Shown here: positions 16,553 to 25,026 of the stretch, piece by piece
Layout of the letters: each line of letters opens with the position of its first letter
Position numbering within the stretch: position 1 is the stretch's first letter
NCBI GenBank assembly: GCA_947564735.1
Contig: CANOEC010000003.1
Span: forward strand, 143,432-207,431
Source: an uncultured Lachnospiraceae bacterium
GTDB taxonomy: Bacteria; Bacillota; Clostridia; Lachnospirales; Lachnospiraceae
Length of the DNA: 64,000 nt
Reading direction: 5' to 3'
Notes under the pieces: generated by a model
Databases searched by the model: none
Told to the model about the DNA's origin: nothing
The model's input: only the letters and a program-made list of their open reading frames with translations
Made by a program: the position numbers and the translations under genes

Positions 16553-17557
16553 TTATCGCCGCCCTTTCAGTCCTTCAAGTTCTCTGCGGAGCATTGCAAT
16601 TTCTTCATCTCTTTCTTGTATAAGCTTGGCACTCTGCGCTATTTCTTCTTCACGCTCCTGTATAAGCTTGGCACTCTGCGCTATCTCTTCTTCACGCTCC
16701 TGTATGAGCTTGGCACTCTGCGCTATCTCATTTTCTCTCTGTGCCAAAATATTTATCTGTTCTGCAATTTTACCATCTTTCTCCACGATAACCCTTTGAT
16801 AATTTGCAATGTCCCTATCCCGCTGCGAAACCGCTCTCTCATAATTACGCAAATCCTGATAATATTCCTCACGGTCGCGGCACATCTTGCGTACCTGTTC
16901 GTCAGTATTAAATTTAAATATTGTTTCCGCTGCCTCATTCATACATTCGTCTTTCGATGCCAGCATTCTCATTTCCTCCCAAGTTATTGCCTTAAAAAGT
17001 AATGCCCACTCATGTATATGATACCTTTTATCTTCTTCCGTTGCCAAATCTATACGAGATAAGTCTATCACATTCAGTGTGATGCTGTCACTATATTTTT
17101 GATGATTTTTTACGTTTATCAGTTTATAAGAAGCATAAAATTCAGGATATTCATCAAATAATGTATAATTCAGAAAACCAATATGTATCACCGGTCTTGC
17201 CTCTGTATAATCCTGTCCGTGCTCCAATTGGTCAAAGGAACGGCACAGATACATGACTGAGCGTTCTTTCCAGTTCAATTTATTGGTAATCTGCATTTCA
17301 AGATTAATCAATGTACTATCATTTAGAAGCACATTGATATCCAGACGCATTTCCTTGTCTTCAACCGCCTTTCCCAAAATGACAGGGTTGACAATTTCGA
17401 CAGAGATTACTTCCGTCTCTGACAGATGCAGCAGGGAGCATATCAGTCCACGAAGCACTTTGTTATTTGACTGCAAAACTGCCCGGAACATATAATCATT
17501 CGTCATACCATAGGGGATTGCGCCATGCGCGCGTTGAAATTGTTGATTCAGATTCAT
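16553..17557 (-). CDS. PD-(D/E)XK nuclease family transposase / Rpn-like protein with C-terminal coiled repeats
   Basis: Residues 1-220 match the PDDEXK_2 group, which includes Rpn recombination-promoting nucleases. There is TNDYMFRAVLQSN near the N-terminus and the catalytic pattern RLDINVLLNDSTLINLEMQI, in which Asp and the E-x-Q are the metal-binding set. Residues 225-334 are a charged coiled coil. They contain three 14-residue repeats of the form EEIAQSAKLIQERE, encoded by a 42-bp tandem DNA repeat. In known Rpn proteins the nuclease cuts DNA and variable C-terminal repeats modulate it. The gene is monocistronic except for the coupled small gene. Confidence 0.82.
   Translation of the reverse strand: MNLNQQFQRAHGAIPYGMTNDYMFRAVLQSNNKVLRGLICSLLHLSETEVISVEIVNPVILGKAVEDKEMRLDINVLLNDSTLINLEMQITNKLNWKERSVMYLCRSFDQLEHGQDYTEARPVIHIGFLNYTLFDEYPEFYASYKLINVKNHQKYSDSITLNVIDLSRIDLATEEDKRYHIHEWALLFKAITWEEMRMLASKDECMNEAAETIFKFNTDEQVRKMCRDREEYYQDLRNYERAVSQRDRDIANYQRVIVEKDGKIAEQINILAQRENEIAQSAKLIQEREEEIAQSAKLIQEREEEIAQSAKLIQERDEEIAMLRRELEGLKGRR
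16622..16747. repeat. 42-bp tandem repeat within the PDDEXK gene
   Basis: Three units share the core AGCTTGGCACTCTGCGCTAT at 16623, 16665 and 16707 and keep the reading frame. The first two are nearly identical and the third diverges at its end. Copy-number change would lengthen or shorten the coiled coil by 14 residues. Confidence 0.9.
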
Positions 17558-17872
17558 AGATGTGTTTCCTTTCGTTTACAATAATGACGGAGCGCTGCTC
17601 CGAAGATGCCGTGAATATAGCATTCTTAATCGTTCCACAGCAGTAGAATATGAAACAGGTATATCACAAATCGAATCTGAATACAATTATCATTCATATT
17701 ATTTTTCATGAAGTCCTGTAAAATTTTCGCAAACGAAATTATGATAACACTAAATACAATAACAAGATATAGCGTTAAACACAAGACATTTCATGGTAAA
17801 GCGCCATATATTGTATATGCACTTTTCATAAACCTATGCGCGGGAGCATCTTTGAGCCCCACATCTCCTACG
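17558..17872. other. Non-coding region upstream of the PDDEXK gene
   Basis: An AT-rich stretch of about 315 bases with no supported gene. It lies between the start of the minus-strand nuclease gene and the terminator of spoVAD, so it must hold the nuclease promoter, but no strong consensus was seen. Confidence 0.4.
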
Positions 17873-17906
17873 CACAAAAACCGACGTGATACCCATCACA
17901 TCGGTT
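17873..17906 (-). terminator. Terminator of spoVAD
   Basis: Read on the minus strand, AACCGATGTGAT pairs with ATCACGTCGGTT (one mismatch) around a short loop and is followed by a T run. It lies 38 bases after the spoVAD stop codon. Confidence 0.75.
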
Positions 17907-17943
17907 CTGTTCTCACCGCCTCTGCACTTATCGCCAGTCACCT

Positions 17944-18960
17944 CTAGCCTTTATAATGCTCCAGCACCACCCCATGCGCGATACCCGGTATCGTCTGCCC
18001 CTCATTAAAGCTTGTCTTGGACAGAAGCGCCCCCGTCGGCAGAAACAACACTCTCTTCCAGACACCTTCCTCGATTTTCTTAAGAATATAGGCTGACAAC
18101 ACAACCGCGCTGCATCCGCATCCTGAGCCGCCTGCATTGGTATCCTGCCGTTCGCTGTCATAGATTTCGATTCCACAGTCCATATGCTGCTTCGTGATGT
18201 CAATCTGCTTTTCGGCAAGCAGGTCAAAAAGCAGTTTCTGTCCTACCGTGCCAAGGTCTCCGGTAATTATTTTGTCATAGTCGCCGGGCGTCCTGCCAAA
18301 GTCCTCCAGATTCTGCCTGATTGTATCTGCGGCTGCCGGTGCCATACATGCACCCATGTTCATCGAATCCTTCAGCCCATAATCCATAATCTTGCCGATG
18401 GTGACACCCGATACAACGGCACGGACTTGTCTGCCCGGCTGCGCAGAAAGAATAAACGCGCCGCTCCCGGTCACCGTCCATGTCGCAGATTTCGGACGCT
18501 GATTGCCATAGGCAAGCGGAAACCGGAACTCTTTTTCCGCACTGGCAAAATGGCTTGAAGTAATACATGCCGCCTTTTCAACAAAATTGCCCGCCACTGC
18601 CATGCATCCCATGGCAATAGACAACCCACACGTAGAACAAGCCCCATATAGCCCCACATGCGGAATCTGATAGCCGGCAAGTCCGAAACTGCTTGCAATG
18701 GACTGTCCCAGCAGATCGCCCGCATAAACCACCTGTATATCCTGCTTCTGCAGTCCGCCCTTCTGAAGCGCTATCTCCAATGCCTCTTTCTGTAAACTGC
18801 TCTCCGCCTCTTCCCATGTATCTGCGCCGAATTTATCATCATAACACACTTTATCAAACAACTGCCCCATGGGACCCTTGGCTTCCTTGCTCCCCACAAT
18901 GGCGCCGCTGCTAATCAGATATGGTTTATTGACAAATTGAAGGCTCTGTTTTCCTAACAT
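17944..18960 (-). CDS. spoVAD: Stage V sporulation protein AD
   Basis: SpoVAD is the thiolase-like, dipicolinic-acid-binding component of the SpoVA channel. The 338-residue length is normal. Family features are MLGKQSLQFVNKPYLISSGA at the start, LYGACSTCGLSIAMG with its thiolase-like Cys region, ITSSHFASAEKEFRFPL, and GGSGCGCSAVVLSAYILKK near the end. The gene is monocistronic, with a sigma-G-type promoter about 65 bases upstream and a terminator downstream. In Bacillus it lies inside the spoVA operon; here it is 18 kb away from spoVAA-AB-AC. Confidence 0.96.
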   Translation of the reverse strand: MLGKQSLQFVNKPYLISSGAIVGSKEAKGPMGQLFDKVCYDDKFGADTWEEAESSLQKEALEIALQKGGLQKQDIQVVYAGDLLGQSIASSFGLAGYQIPHVGLYGACSTCGLSIAMGCMAVAGNFVEKAACITSSHFASAEKEFRFPLAYGNQRPKSATWTVTGSGAFILSAQPGRQVRAVVSGVTIGKIMDYGLKDSMNMGACMAPAAADTIRQNLEDFGRTPGDYDKIITGDLGTVGQKLLFDLLAEKQIDITKQHMDCGIEIYDSERQDTNAGGSGCGCSAVVLSAYILKKIEEGVWKRVLFLPTGALLSKTSFNEGQTIPGIAHGVVLEHYKG

Positions 18961-19026
18961 CCTGCTATCTCCTTTTTCTACTCTCGCAAATTTCTCCGAA
19001 TCTTCTTGAAAATATTTCCTATCAGA

Positions 19027-19056
19027 TAGTATGGATATTTTATATGAAAACTATAC
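19027..19056 (-). promoter_or_regulatory. Sigma-G-type promoter of spoVAD
   Basis: On the minus strand GTATA and CATACTA are separated by exactly 18 bases. The published sigma-G consensus has a -35 core of GHATR and a -10 of CATAMTA, so both elements match fully. The predicted transcription start is about 60 bases before the spoVAD ATG. Confidence 0.8.
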
Positions 19057-19075
19057 TTCTTAGATCTTTTTCTCT

Positions 19076-19741
19076 CTAAAGCAGCACCGGTATCATGCTG
19101 TACGCAGCATCCCTGCTCTCCTCACAGCAGACTGCCACCCGGTAACCGGCAATATCCGGATATTCTTTCAGATGGTAATACTTCGCGTTAAACGTATGCT
19201 TTACGCGTATCTTATCCTTATTCATTATGACCGCAAAATCACCTAACGGCAGGGAGATACCTTTTCCGGTTGCCTTTAAAAAGCTTTCCTTCATCGTCCA
19301 GATGCGGAACATCCTCTGCGTGATTTCTTCCTCATCCTGTATTTCATACATCCATTCCAGCTCCTCTTTTGCAAAAAAACGGTCGGCTACCTTGAGTCTT
19401 CCCGGTTTAATCCGTTCAATATCATTTCCCATAGGCTTGTCACCGATACTGCATATCGCATAATCCCCCGAATGGGACAGTGAAAAATGAATGCTCTGCT
19501 GATATTTCAAAGACGGCTTACCCCATTCCCCAAATTCATATTCAATGCTTTTTTCCCTGAGCCCGTAGGTTTCCAGCGCATGATCCAAGGCGACCCCCGC
19601 GCCAAGGCTTCTGTTCTTGTCCTTTTCATGCTTCAGAATCGCTATCTTCTGCTGCCTGTACGGCGACAATAGATTTAGCTTCTCCTGAAAAAGTTCCTCA
19701 TTTTCAAATTGTGTCACATCAATATAGTAAGTATATATCAT
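19076..19741 (-). CDS. 4-prime-phosphopantetheinyl transferase, Sfp type
   Basis: This enzyme loads phosphopantetheine from CoA onto carrier proteins of fatty-acid, polyketide or peptide synthases. The family signature is complete: HFSLSHSGDYAIC, MGNDIERIKPGR with the metal-binding Asp/Glu, and IWTMKESFLKATGKG with the conserved W-x-x-K-E-A-x-x-K pattern. The length of about 221 residues matches Sfp. Two ATG codons are possible; the one used lies 13 bases after GGAGG and the other abuts it. No synthase genes are in the window, so the target is unknown. Confidence 0.92.
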   Translation of the reverse strand: MIYTYYIDVTQFENEELFQEKLNLLSPYRQQKIAILKHEKDKNRSLGAGVALDHALETYGLREKSIEYEFGEWGKPSLKYQQSIHFSLSHSGDYAICSIGDKPMGNDIERIKPGRLKVADRFFAKEELEWMYEIQDEEEITQRMFRIWTMKESFLKATGKGISLPLGDFAVIMNKDKIRVKHTFNAKYYHLKEYPDIAGYRVAVCCEESRDAAYSMIPVLL

Positions 19742-19857
19742 CTTTATAACCATGCCTCCTTCTCGGACTGCAATTCTTTCAACCTTTCCTTCCATTCCGA
19801 AGAGTTTTTACGCTGAAGGCGTGCACGGAATTTAAGTTTCCGTCAGAAAACCTTATT

Positions 19858-22014
19858 CTATCTCCACCTGCGGTCGTGCGGATACCTGTGCATGGAACGC
19901 CGCACTCTGTCGTCCTCCTCGCCTACCGCATGATAACATTCCTGACAAATCGGATAAGCATAATCCCATGGAAGAACCGCTCCGCAGCCACGGCATTTTT
20001 TTTCAAACTGTCCCTTATCCTCCTTGAGCAGTTCACCAATCTCATGCTGCGCCCACTCTCTGTTGACCGCCACCTCTTCCTTATCCACTTCCCAATTCAT
20101 CCTGCCGGAAAACTGCGTATATAAATCCAGCTGCTTATAATAGGACTCCAGCCCTTCCAATGAAAAATCCTGCGGCAGCATCGGACAATTATGAAACTGC
20201 GTCGGTTTCTCACAATACTTAAGCCACAGCCGCAGCACCTCCCTGTCTTTGACGTCAAAGGGACATGTAATCAGCGACAGCACAAATTTCCGGTCTTCCA
20301 TATATGTCAGCTTCTTACGGTAATTCTTAAGATAGCGGTATTTCTTCACGCTCTCCGCCATGGAAATCTTGTCGTACATGGGTAGATTCTTCGTCCGCTC
20401 CCACGCTTCAATGATTTCATCCATTTCCATATCAATATCCAATAGTACCTCCGGAAACCCAATCCTTGCTCTTTTTAACGAATAAAGCGGCTCTTCCAGC
20501 TTCTTACCGATATACTCGATATCCATCGCCGACTGCACATATCCCACATCATAATAACCGTATCTGCCCGCACGTCCCGCAATCTGCCTGATTTCCTCCG
20601 CTTCCAGCCTGCGCTTGTCCGTACCGTCAAACTTCATGCTGTTCATGAACACGATGCGCCTGATGGGCAGATTAATACCCATCCCGATAGCATCCGTCGC
20701 CACCACCACCTGATTGATTCCTTCCGTAAAAAGCCGTACCTGCTCCTGTCTCGTCTGGGGCGGCAGATTCCCATAAATAACACTTGCTTTGATTCCTCTG
20801 CCCTCAAGCGATGCCGCAATTGCCAGCACGTTTTTTTTGGAAAAAGCAATCAGCGCGTCGCCCGGTTCCACGTCCTTGCCCATATCGAAGCGCTTGGGGA
20901 TAAACTCCAGCTTCGTATTGCGCTCATGGCGTACAATCTCGTATGTGTCACTGCATCTTCTAATCATTCTGACCAAAAGATTCTCCGCCGTGCCGGAGCA
21001 GCACACATGAATCTCCTCGGCGCGAATGCCGAGAAGCGCCCGTGTCCAGAAACTTCCTCTGTTCTCGTCCGCCATCATCTGCGCCTCATCGATCACCGCG
21101 ATATCGTACACTTCTCTGATATCCAGTATCTCCACCGTGGACGCCTGCACGAAGCTTCCCGGCGTGCGAATCGCTTCTTCTCCCGTAATCATGCTGCACG
21201 GAATGCCCGCCGCCATCATCCTGTCATAGACTTCCAGCGCCAGAAGACGAAGGGGTCCTAAATAGATTCCATGATAAGCCTGTCTCAGCCTCTGCAGCGC
21301 CTGATAGGTCTTGCCGCTGTTGGTCGGTCCGATATGCAGGATAAAATGGCGTTTCATACCCCGCGCCTCCGGATACTGTTTCTCCGGCTCCGCTTCCATC
21401 AGTTCCTCAATCCGCTGTCCCACGAGATACTGCATATACTCCTCTTTGTAGATTTCATAAAGCGATTTCGTGCGCAGAAGCTCTGCGGTCTTCTTCATCT
21501 GCACCACGTCTTCCGGATTGACTCCATTAGTCATTTTATTTAAAAAGGAAATATCCAGCCTTACCAGCATACGCAATGTATGTTTGTATTTTTTGAGCAG
21601 CCTTTTCTCCTTACGGGTCGCCACCGTATATCCGATTGCAACGGCGCGTTTATGCAGTTCTTTCATATCCGCCAGTATCTGGTGGCTTTCCTGTCCCTTC
21701 TTACGCGCGATACGTCTTTCCAACTGACCGATTTGTTTCTCGACGCCCTTGAGCAATCTGCGCTGTTCATTCACTTCAAACCTAAGAAATGCATTGATGT
21801 AAGTCAGCCAGACCGTCTCAGGTATATCGTTCTTGATGCGGTTTTCTTCCACATCATACTCCTCTGCTCCATCTTCTTTCACATCTGTCTCTTCTGCTCC
21901 GGTTTCTAATGTCCTGCAGTCTTCCGCTCTGGTTTCTTCTGCTTTGGTTTTTTCCGCTCTGGTCTCTAATATTTCATCCGCCATATTATGTTCTCTCTTC
22001 TTATTTTCCGGCAT
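19858..22014 (-). CDS. Suv3-like superfamily 2 RNA helicase with C-terminal zinc ribbon
   Basis: The roughly 718-residue helicase has an acidic low-complexity N-terminus of about 50 residues (repeats such as ETRAE and KAEETRAE), then a helical region. Two RecA folds follow: Walker A HIGPTNSGKT, motif II IDEAQMM, motif III CCSGTAENL, and motif VI QIAGRAGRYG. The order and spacing resemble Suv3/mitochondrial degradosome helicases. The C-terminus has CRGCG and CQEC, a likely zinc ribbon. The gene follows the GTPase-nuclease fusion by 57 bases and is probably cotranscribed. Suv3 relatives unwind RNA for 3-to-5 decay; that role here is inferred. An ATG six codons upstream is also possible. Confidence 0.85.
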   Translation of the reverse strand: MPENKKREHNMADEILETRAEKTKAEETRAEDCRTLETGAEETDVKEDGAEEYDVEENRIKNDIPETVWLTYINAFLRFEVNEQRRLLKGVEKQIGQLERRIARKKGQESHQILADMKELHKRAVAIGYTVATRKEKRLLKKYKHTLRMLVRLDISFLNKMTNGVNPEDVVQMKKTAELLRTKSLYEIYKEEYMQYLVGQRIEELMEAEPEKQYPEARGMKRHFILHIGPTNSGKTYQALQRLRQAYHGIYLGPLRLLALEVYDRMMAAGIPCSMITGEEAIRTPGSFVQASTVEILDIREVYDIAVIDEAQMMADENRGSFWTRALLGIRAEEIHVCCSGTAENLLVRMIRRCSDTYEIVRHERNTKLEFIPKRFDMGKDVEPGDALIAFSKKNVLAIAASLEGRGIKASVIYGNLPPQTRQEQVRLFTEGINQVVVATDAIGMGINLPIRRIVFMNSMKFDGTDKRRLEAEEIRQIAGRAGRYGYYDVGYVQSAMDIEYIGKKLEEPLYSLKRARIGFPEVLLDIDMEMDEIIEAWERTKNLPMYDKISMAESVKKYRYLKNYRKKLTYMEDRKFVLSLITCPFDVKDREVLRLWLKYCEKPTQFHNCPMLPQDFSLEGLESYYKQLDLYTQFSGRMNWEVDKEEVAVNREWAQHEIGELLKEDKGQFEKKCRGCGAVLPWDYAYPICQECYHAVGEEDDRVRRSMHRYPHDRRWR

Positions 22015-22070
22015 GTTTTTACCCTGTCTCATTATCCTATCCTGTTTATCTTTTGCCCTGCTGGGCGGTT

Positions 22071-24938
22071 TTACTCGTCCGTTCCCTGTCTCATACGCTC
22101 CACATATGCCGTCACATCATCGTCCGCGTCTTCCAGCAGATACTTTTTACCATCCGAAGGTTTTCCGGGACGATCGAGAAACACCTGTCTCAGTTCCTTT
22201 GCAACAGCCATGATTTCATCCTGCAATTCCCTTGCCGACACGCGTACCGCGCCTGCACCCATGATGATAAGCTGTTCCAGCCCATCGGATGTCGCCACCC
22301 TCACACGGTGCTTCCTGCCAATCTCATGCGTCACTTTCTCGATATACTGGTCCGCCGTCTCAGCTTCCTTCGTGTACACAACGTCAATGTTATGATATCG
22401 GACCGTGCTTCCGGGATTCCCCTTCACTTTATAAGCGTCAAAGACTAAGATAAGTCTCATCTTGCGGTATCCCTGAAAATTACTCAGAATATCCATCAGT
22501 CTGCCCCGCGCACTGTCAAGATTCGTCTGCGCCAGTTCATTTAAGGAATCCCACGCAAATATAATATTATACCCGTCCACCAGTAAATACTCTTCGTCTG
22601 TGCGGCTGTCATGGCTCTGTCCTGCCGTATTCCCTGCACGTGCCGCCCCACCCGCCGCTTTTCCTTCCGAATCGGGTTTCGATTGCCGCATAGGGCTCTC
22701 GCCTGCTCTTCTGGCGCGTATCGTCCTTGCCCAGCCCTGCTTCTTTCTTTCTTTTGTGCCGTATGTGCGGTTCATGATTTCATCAATCTCATCCTGTCCG
22801 ATAACATCTGATATGCCGCCCGATTGCTTCCTGCCGCCAATTCTCGCATGCCCGTTTCTGATTTCCCCGCTTGTATTCTGTCCCTGTCCGGTGCTCCCTT
22901 CCGATGGCAGTCCTGAGCCTTCTTCGCCAGCATCTGTCCGCGTATATTGACCGTCCTTTGTCACATACGCAAGATGCATATATTCTTCCACCTGATCCCA
23001 TTCCACCACGAATCCTGCTCCATGGGCACAAAACACGGAACTGCACGGATTATCCATATCTCGCTCCGCCTCGTAGCCTGTCGCCGCAATCACCGCCTCG
23101 GCATTATGACACGGCTCATATCCTTTTAATTCTGTATACAGTCTGCCCTTTCCGCCCGAATAAGCCAACACCTGCGCCTGATATCCCGCCATCTCGGACG
23201 CCGGAACCGTACCCGTAAGCACAGCATACTCTCCCTCCGTCCAAGGCGCGTCAAACTGTCCGCACTTCGCCTGCATATCGGTCATTCCGCGTCCAATCAT
23301 CGCCGCCGGCAGTTCCAGTCTGAACGCATATACCGGCTCTAACAGTATATTCTGTGTCCGGCATAAACCCTGTCTGACGGCACGGTAAGTCGCCTGCCTG
23401 AAATCTCCGCCCTCCGTATGCTTCAAATGCGCACGCCCTGTCACAAGCGTAATCTGTATATCTGTGAGCGGTGAACCGGTCAAAACGCCCACATGCTCTT
23501 TTTCCTCCAAATGCGTCATAACAAGGCGCTGCCAGTTCCGGTCAAGCACATCCTCGCTGCAGTCTGTACGAAACTGCAGTCCGCTGCCCGGCTCCCCCGG
23601 TTCCAAGAGCAAATGCACTTCCGCATAGTGTCTGAGGGGTTCGTAGTGTCCGACACCTTCCACTGCAGCCGTTATCGTCTCCTTATAGACAATGCTGCCC
23701 GTATCAAAAGTTACTTCCACGCCAAACCGGTCGGCAATCAGATTGCGCAGAATCTCAATCTGCACTTCGCCCATCAGCTGCACCTGAATCTCGCCAACCT
23801 GCGCCTTCCACACGATATGAAGCTGCGGCTCTTCCTCCTCAAGTTGACATAACATATTATACATCCGATGCACATCGCATCCTTCCGGCAGTACAATACG
23901 ATACGTCATCACAGGCTCAAGCACCGGAACCGTATTGCCTTCCTCCATCCCCAGCCCTTCCCCGCTGAACGTAGATGCCGGACCCGTCAGGGCACAGACG
24001 CACCCTGCCGTTACTTCCTGCTCCACGCTATATTTATCGCCCGAATAAACCCGAATCTGATCCACTTTCTCTTCCGTCACGTTATCCGCCGCGCCCATGT
24101 CCGCAGCATACTTTCCACCGCGTCCATGTGTGGAGATTGTCTGTTTTACCTTAAGCGCACCGCCCGTAATCTTCACATGCGTCAGCCGGTTTCCCTGCGC
24201 ATCTCTGGAAATCTTATATACTCTCGCCCCGAATGACTCTTCATATAAAGGCATTCTCATATACATGGCTAACCCGTCCAATAATTCCGTAACCCCTTCC
24301 ACCTTGAGCGCCGAACCAAAAAAGCACGGAAATACCTTGCGTTCTTTGACTAATTTTGTAATTTCTTCATCTTCAATGGTATCCACACCATCCGTCGCAA
24401 GATACTGCGTAAGAATTTCTTCATCACATACCGCAATATCCTCAAAAAACGCCGCGTCCCGGCTGCCAAACGCAACACACCGCTCATCCAGCTTTTCCTT
24501 CATCTCGCCCATAAGCCACTCTGCATCGGTATCCGGCTGATCCATCTTGTTGACAAAAAGAAATACCGGCACATGATATCTTGCAAGCAGCCGCCAGAGC
24601 GTAGAGACATGTCCCTGTATACCGTCCGCGCCGCTGATCACCAGCACCGCGTAGTCAAGTATCTGCAAAGTCCTCTCCATTTCCGCCGAAAAATCCACGT
24701 GCCCCGGCGTGTCCATCAGGGTAATTTCCATATCTTTCCAGCGTAGTACAGCCTGCTTGGAAAAAATCGTAATTCCCCGGTCCCGCTCCTGCCTGTCCGT
24801 GTCCAGAAAGGCGTCCTTGTGGTCTACCCGTCCCATTTTGCGTATACTGCCGCTTGTATATAATATGCTCTCCGCCAAAGTGGTCTTTCCGGCGTCCACA
24901 TGCGCCAGAATCCCAACTACCAGTTTCTTGCTGCTCAT
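22071..24938 (-). CDS. TetM/EF-G-like ribosomal GTPase fused to a Rae1/YacP-like NYN endoribonuclease domain
   Basis: Residues 1-650 are a translational GTPase of the ribosomal-protection type: G1 AHVDAGKTT (12-20), G2 RDRGITI, G3 DTPGH (76-80), G4 NKMD (130-133). EF-G-like domains II-V end in YTELKGYEPC, as in TetM. The domain IV loop that carries YSPVS in TetM reads GRAHLKHTEGGDFR here, so tetracycline release is doubtful. After a Gly/Ser-rich linker (about 670-780), residues 784-920 match YacP/Rae1: LLVDGYNIIFAW, LVFDAYKVKG, ETADQYIEK, VATSDGLEQ, with the acidic catalytic set kept. Rae1 cuts mRNA in the ribosomal A site. The protein is unusually long at 955 residues. A Suv3-like helicase gene follows. 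Confidence 0.88.
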   Translation of the reverse strand: MSSKKLVVGILAHVDAGKTTLAESILYTSGSIRKMGRVDHKDAFLDTDRQERDRGITIFSKQAVLRWKDMEITLMDTPGHVDFSAEMERTLQILDYAVLVISGADGIQGHVSTLWRLLARYHVPVFLFVNKMDQPDTDAEWLMGEMKEKLDERCVAFGSRDAAFFEDIAVCDEEILTQYLATDGVDTIEDEEITKLVKERKVFPCFFGSALKVEGVTELLDGLAMYMRMPLYEESFGARVYKISRDAQGNRLTHVKITGGALKVKQTISTHGRGGKYAADMGAADNVTEEKVDQIRVYSGDKYSVEQEVTAGCVCALTGPASTFSGEGLGMEEGNTVPVLEPVMTYRIVLPEGCDVHRMYNMLCQLEEEEPQLHIVWKAQVGEIQVQLMGEVQIEILRNLIADRFGVEVTFDTGSIVYKETITAAVEGVGHYEPLRHYAEVHLLLEPGEPGSGLQFRTDCSEDVLDRNWQRLVMTHLEEKEHVGVLTGSPLTDIQITLVTGRAHLKHTEGGDFRQATYRAVRQGLCRTQNILLEPVYAFRLELPAAMIGRGMTDMQAKCGQFDAPWTEGEYAVLTGTVPASEMAGYQAQVLAYSGGKGRLYTELKGYEPCHNAEAVIAATGYEAERDMDNPCSSVFCAHGAGFVVEWDQVEEYMHLAYVTKDGQYTRTDAGEEGSGLPSEGSTGQGQNTSGEIRNGHARIGGRKQSGGISDVIGQDEIDEIMNRTYGTKERKKQGWARTIRARRAGESPMRQSKPDSEGKAAGGAARAGNTAGQSHDSRTDEEYLLVDGYNIIFAWDSLNELAQTNLDSARGRLMDILSNFQGYRKMRLILVFDAYKVKGNPGSTVRYHNIDVVYTKEAETADQYIEKVTHEIGRKHRVRVATSDGLEQLIIMGAGAVRVSARELQDEIMAVAKELRQVFLDRPGKPSDGKKYLLEDADDDVTAYVERMRQGTDE

Positions 24939-25026
24939 CCTGCATTCCTTCTATGAAAAATCATTAAATTCCTTATATGATAACATCTGTTCTTATATGG
25001 AACATGATATCAACGCGCCTGTCAGT

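Noticed and set aside
16622-16747. CRISPR-like repeat
   Set aside because: The 42-bp periodicity is in frame and codes for a coiled-coil repeat inside a gene.
22071-24938. Plain tetracycline resistance gene
   Set aside because: The TetM tetracycline-release loop is not conserved and a nuclease domain is fused, so calling it a resistance gene would be misleading.
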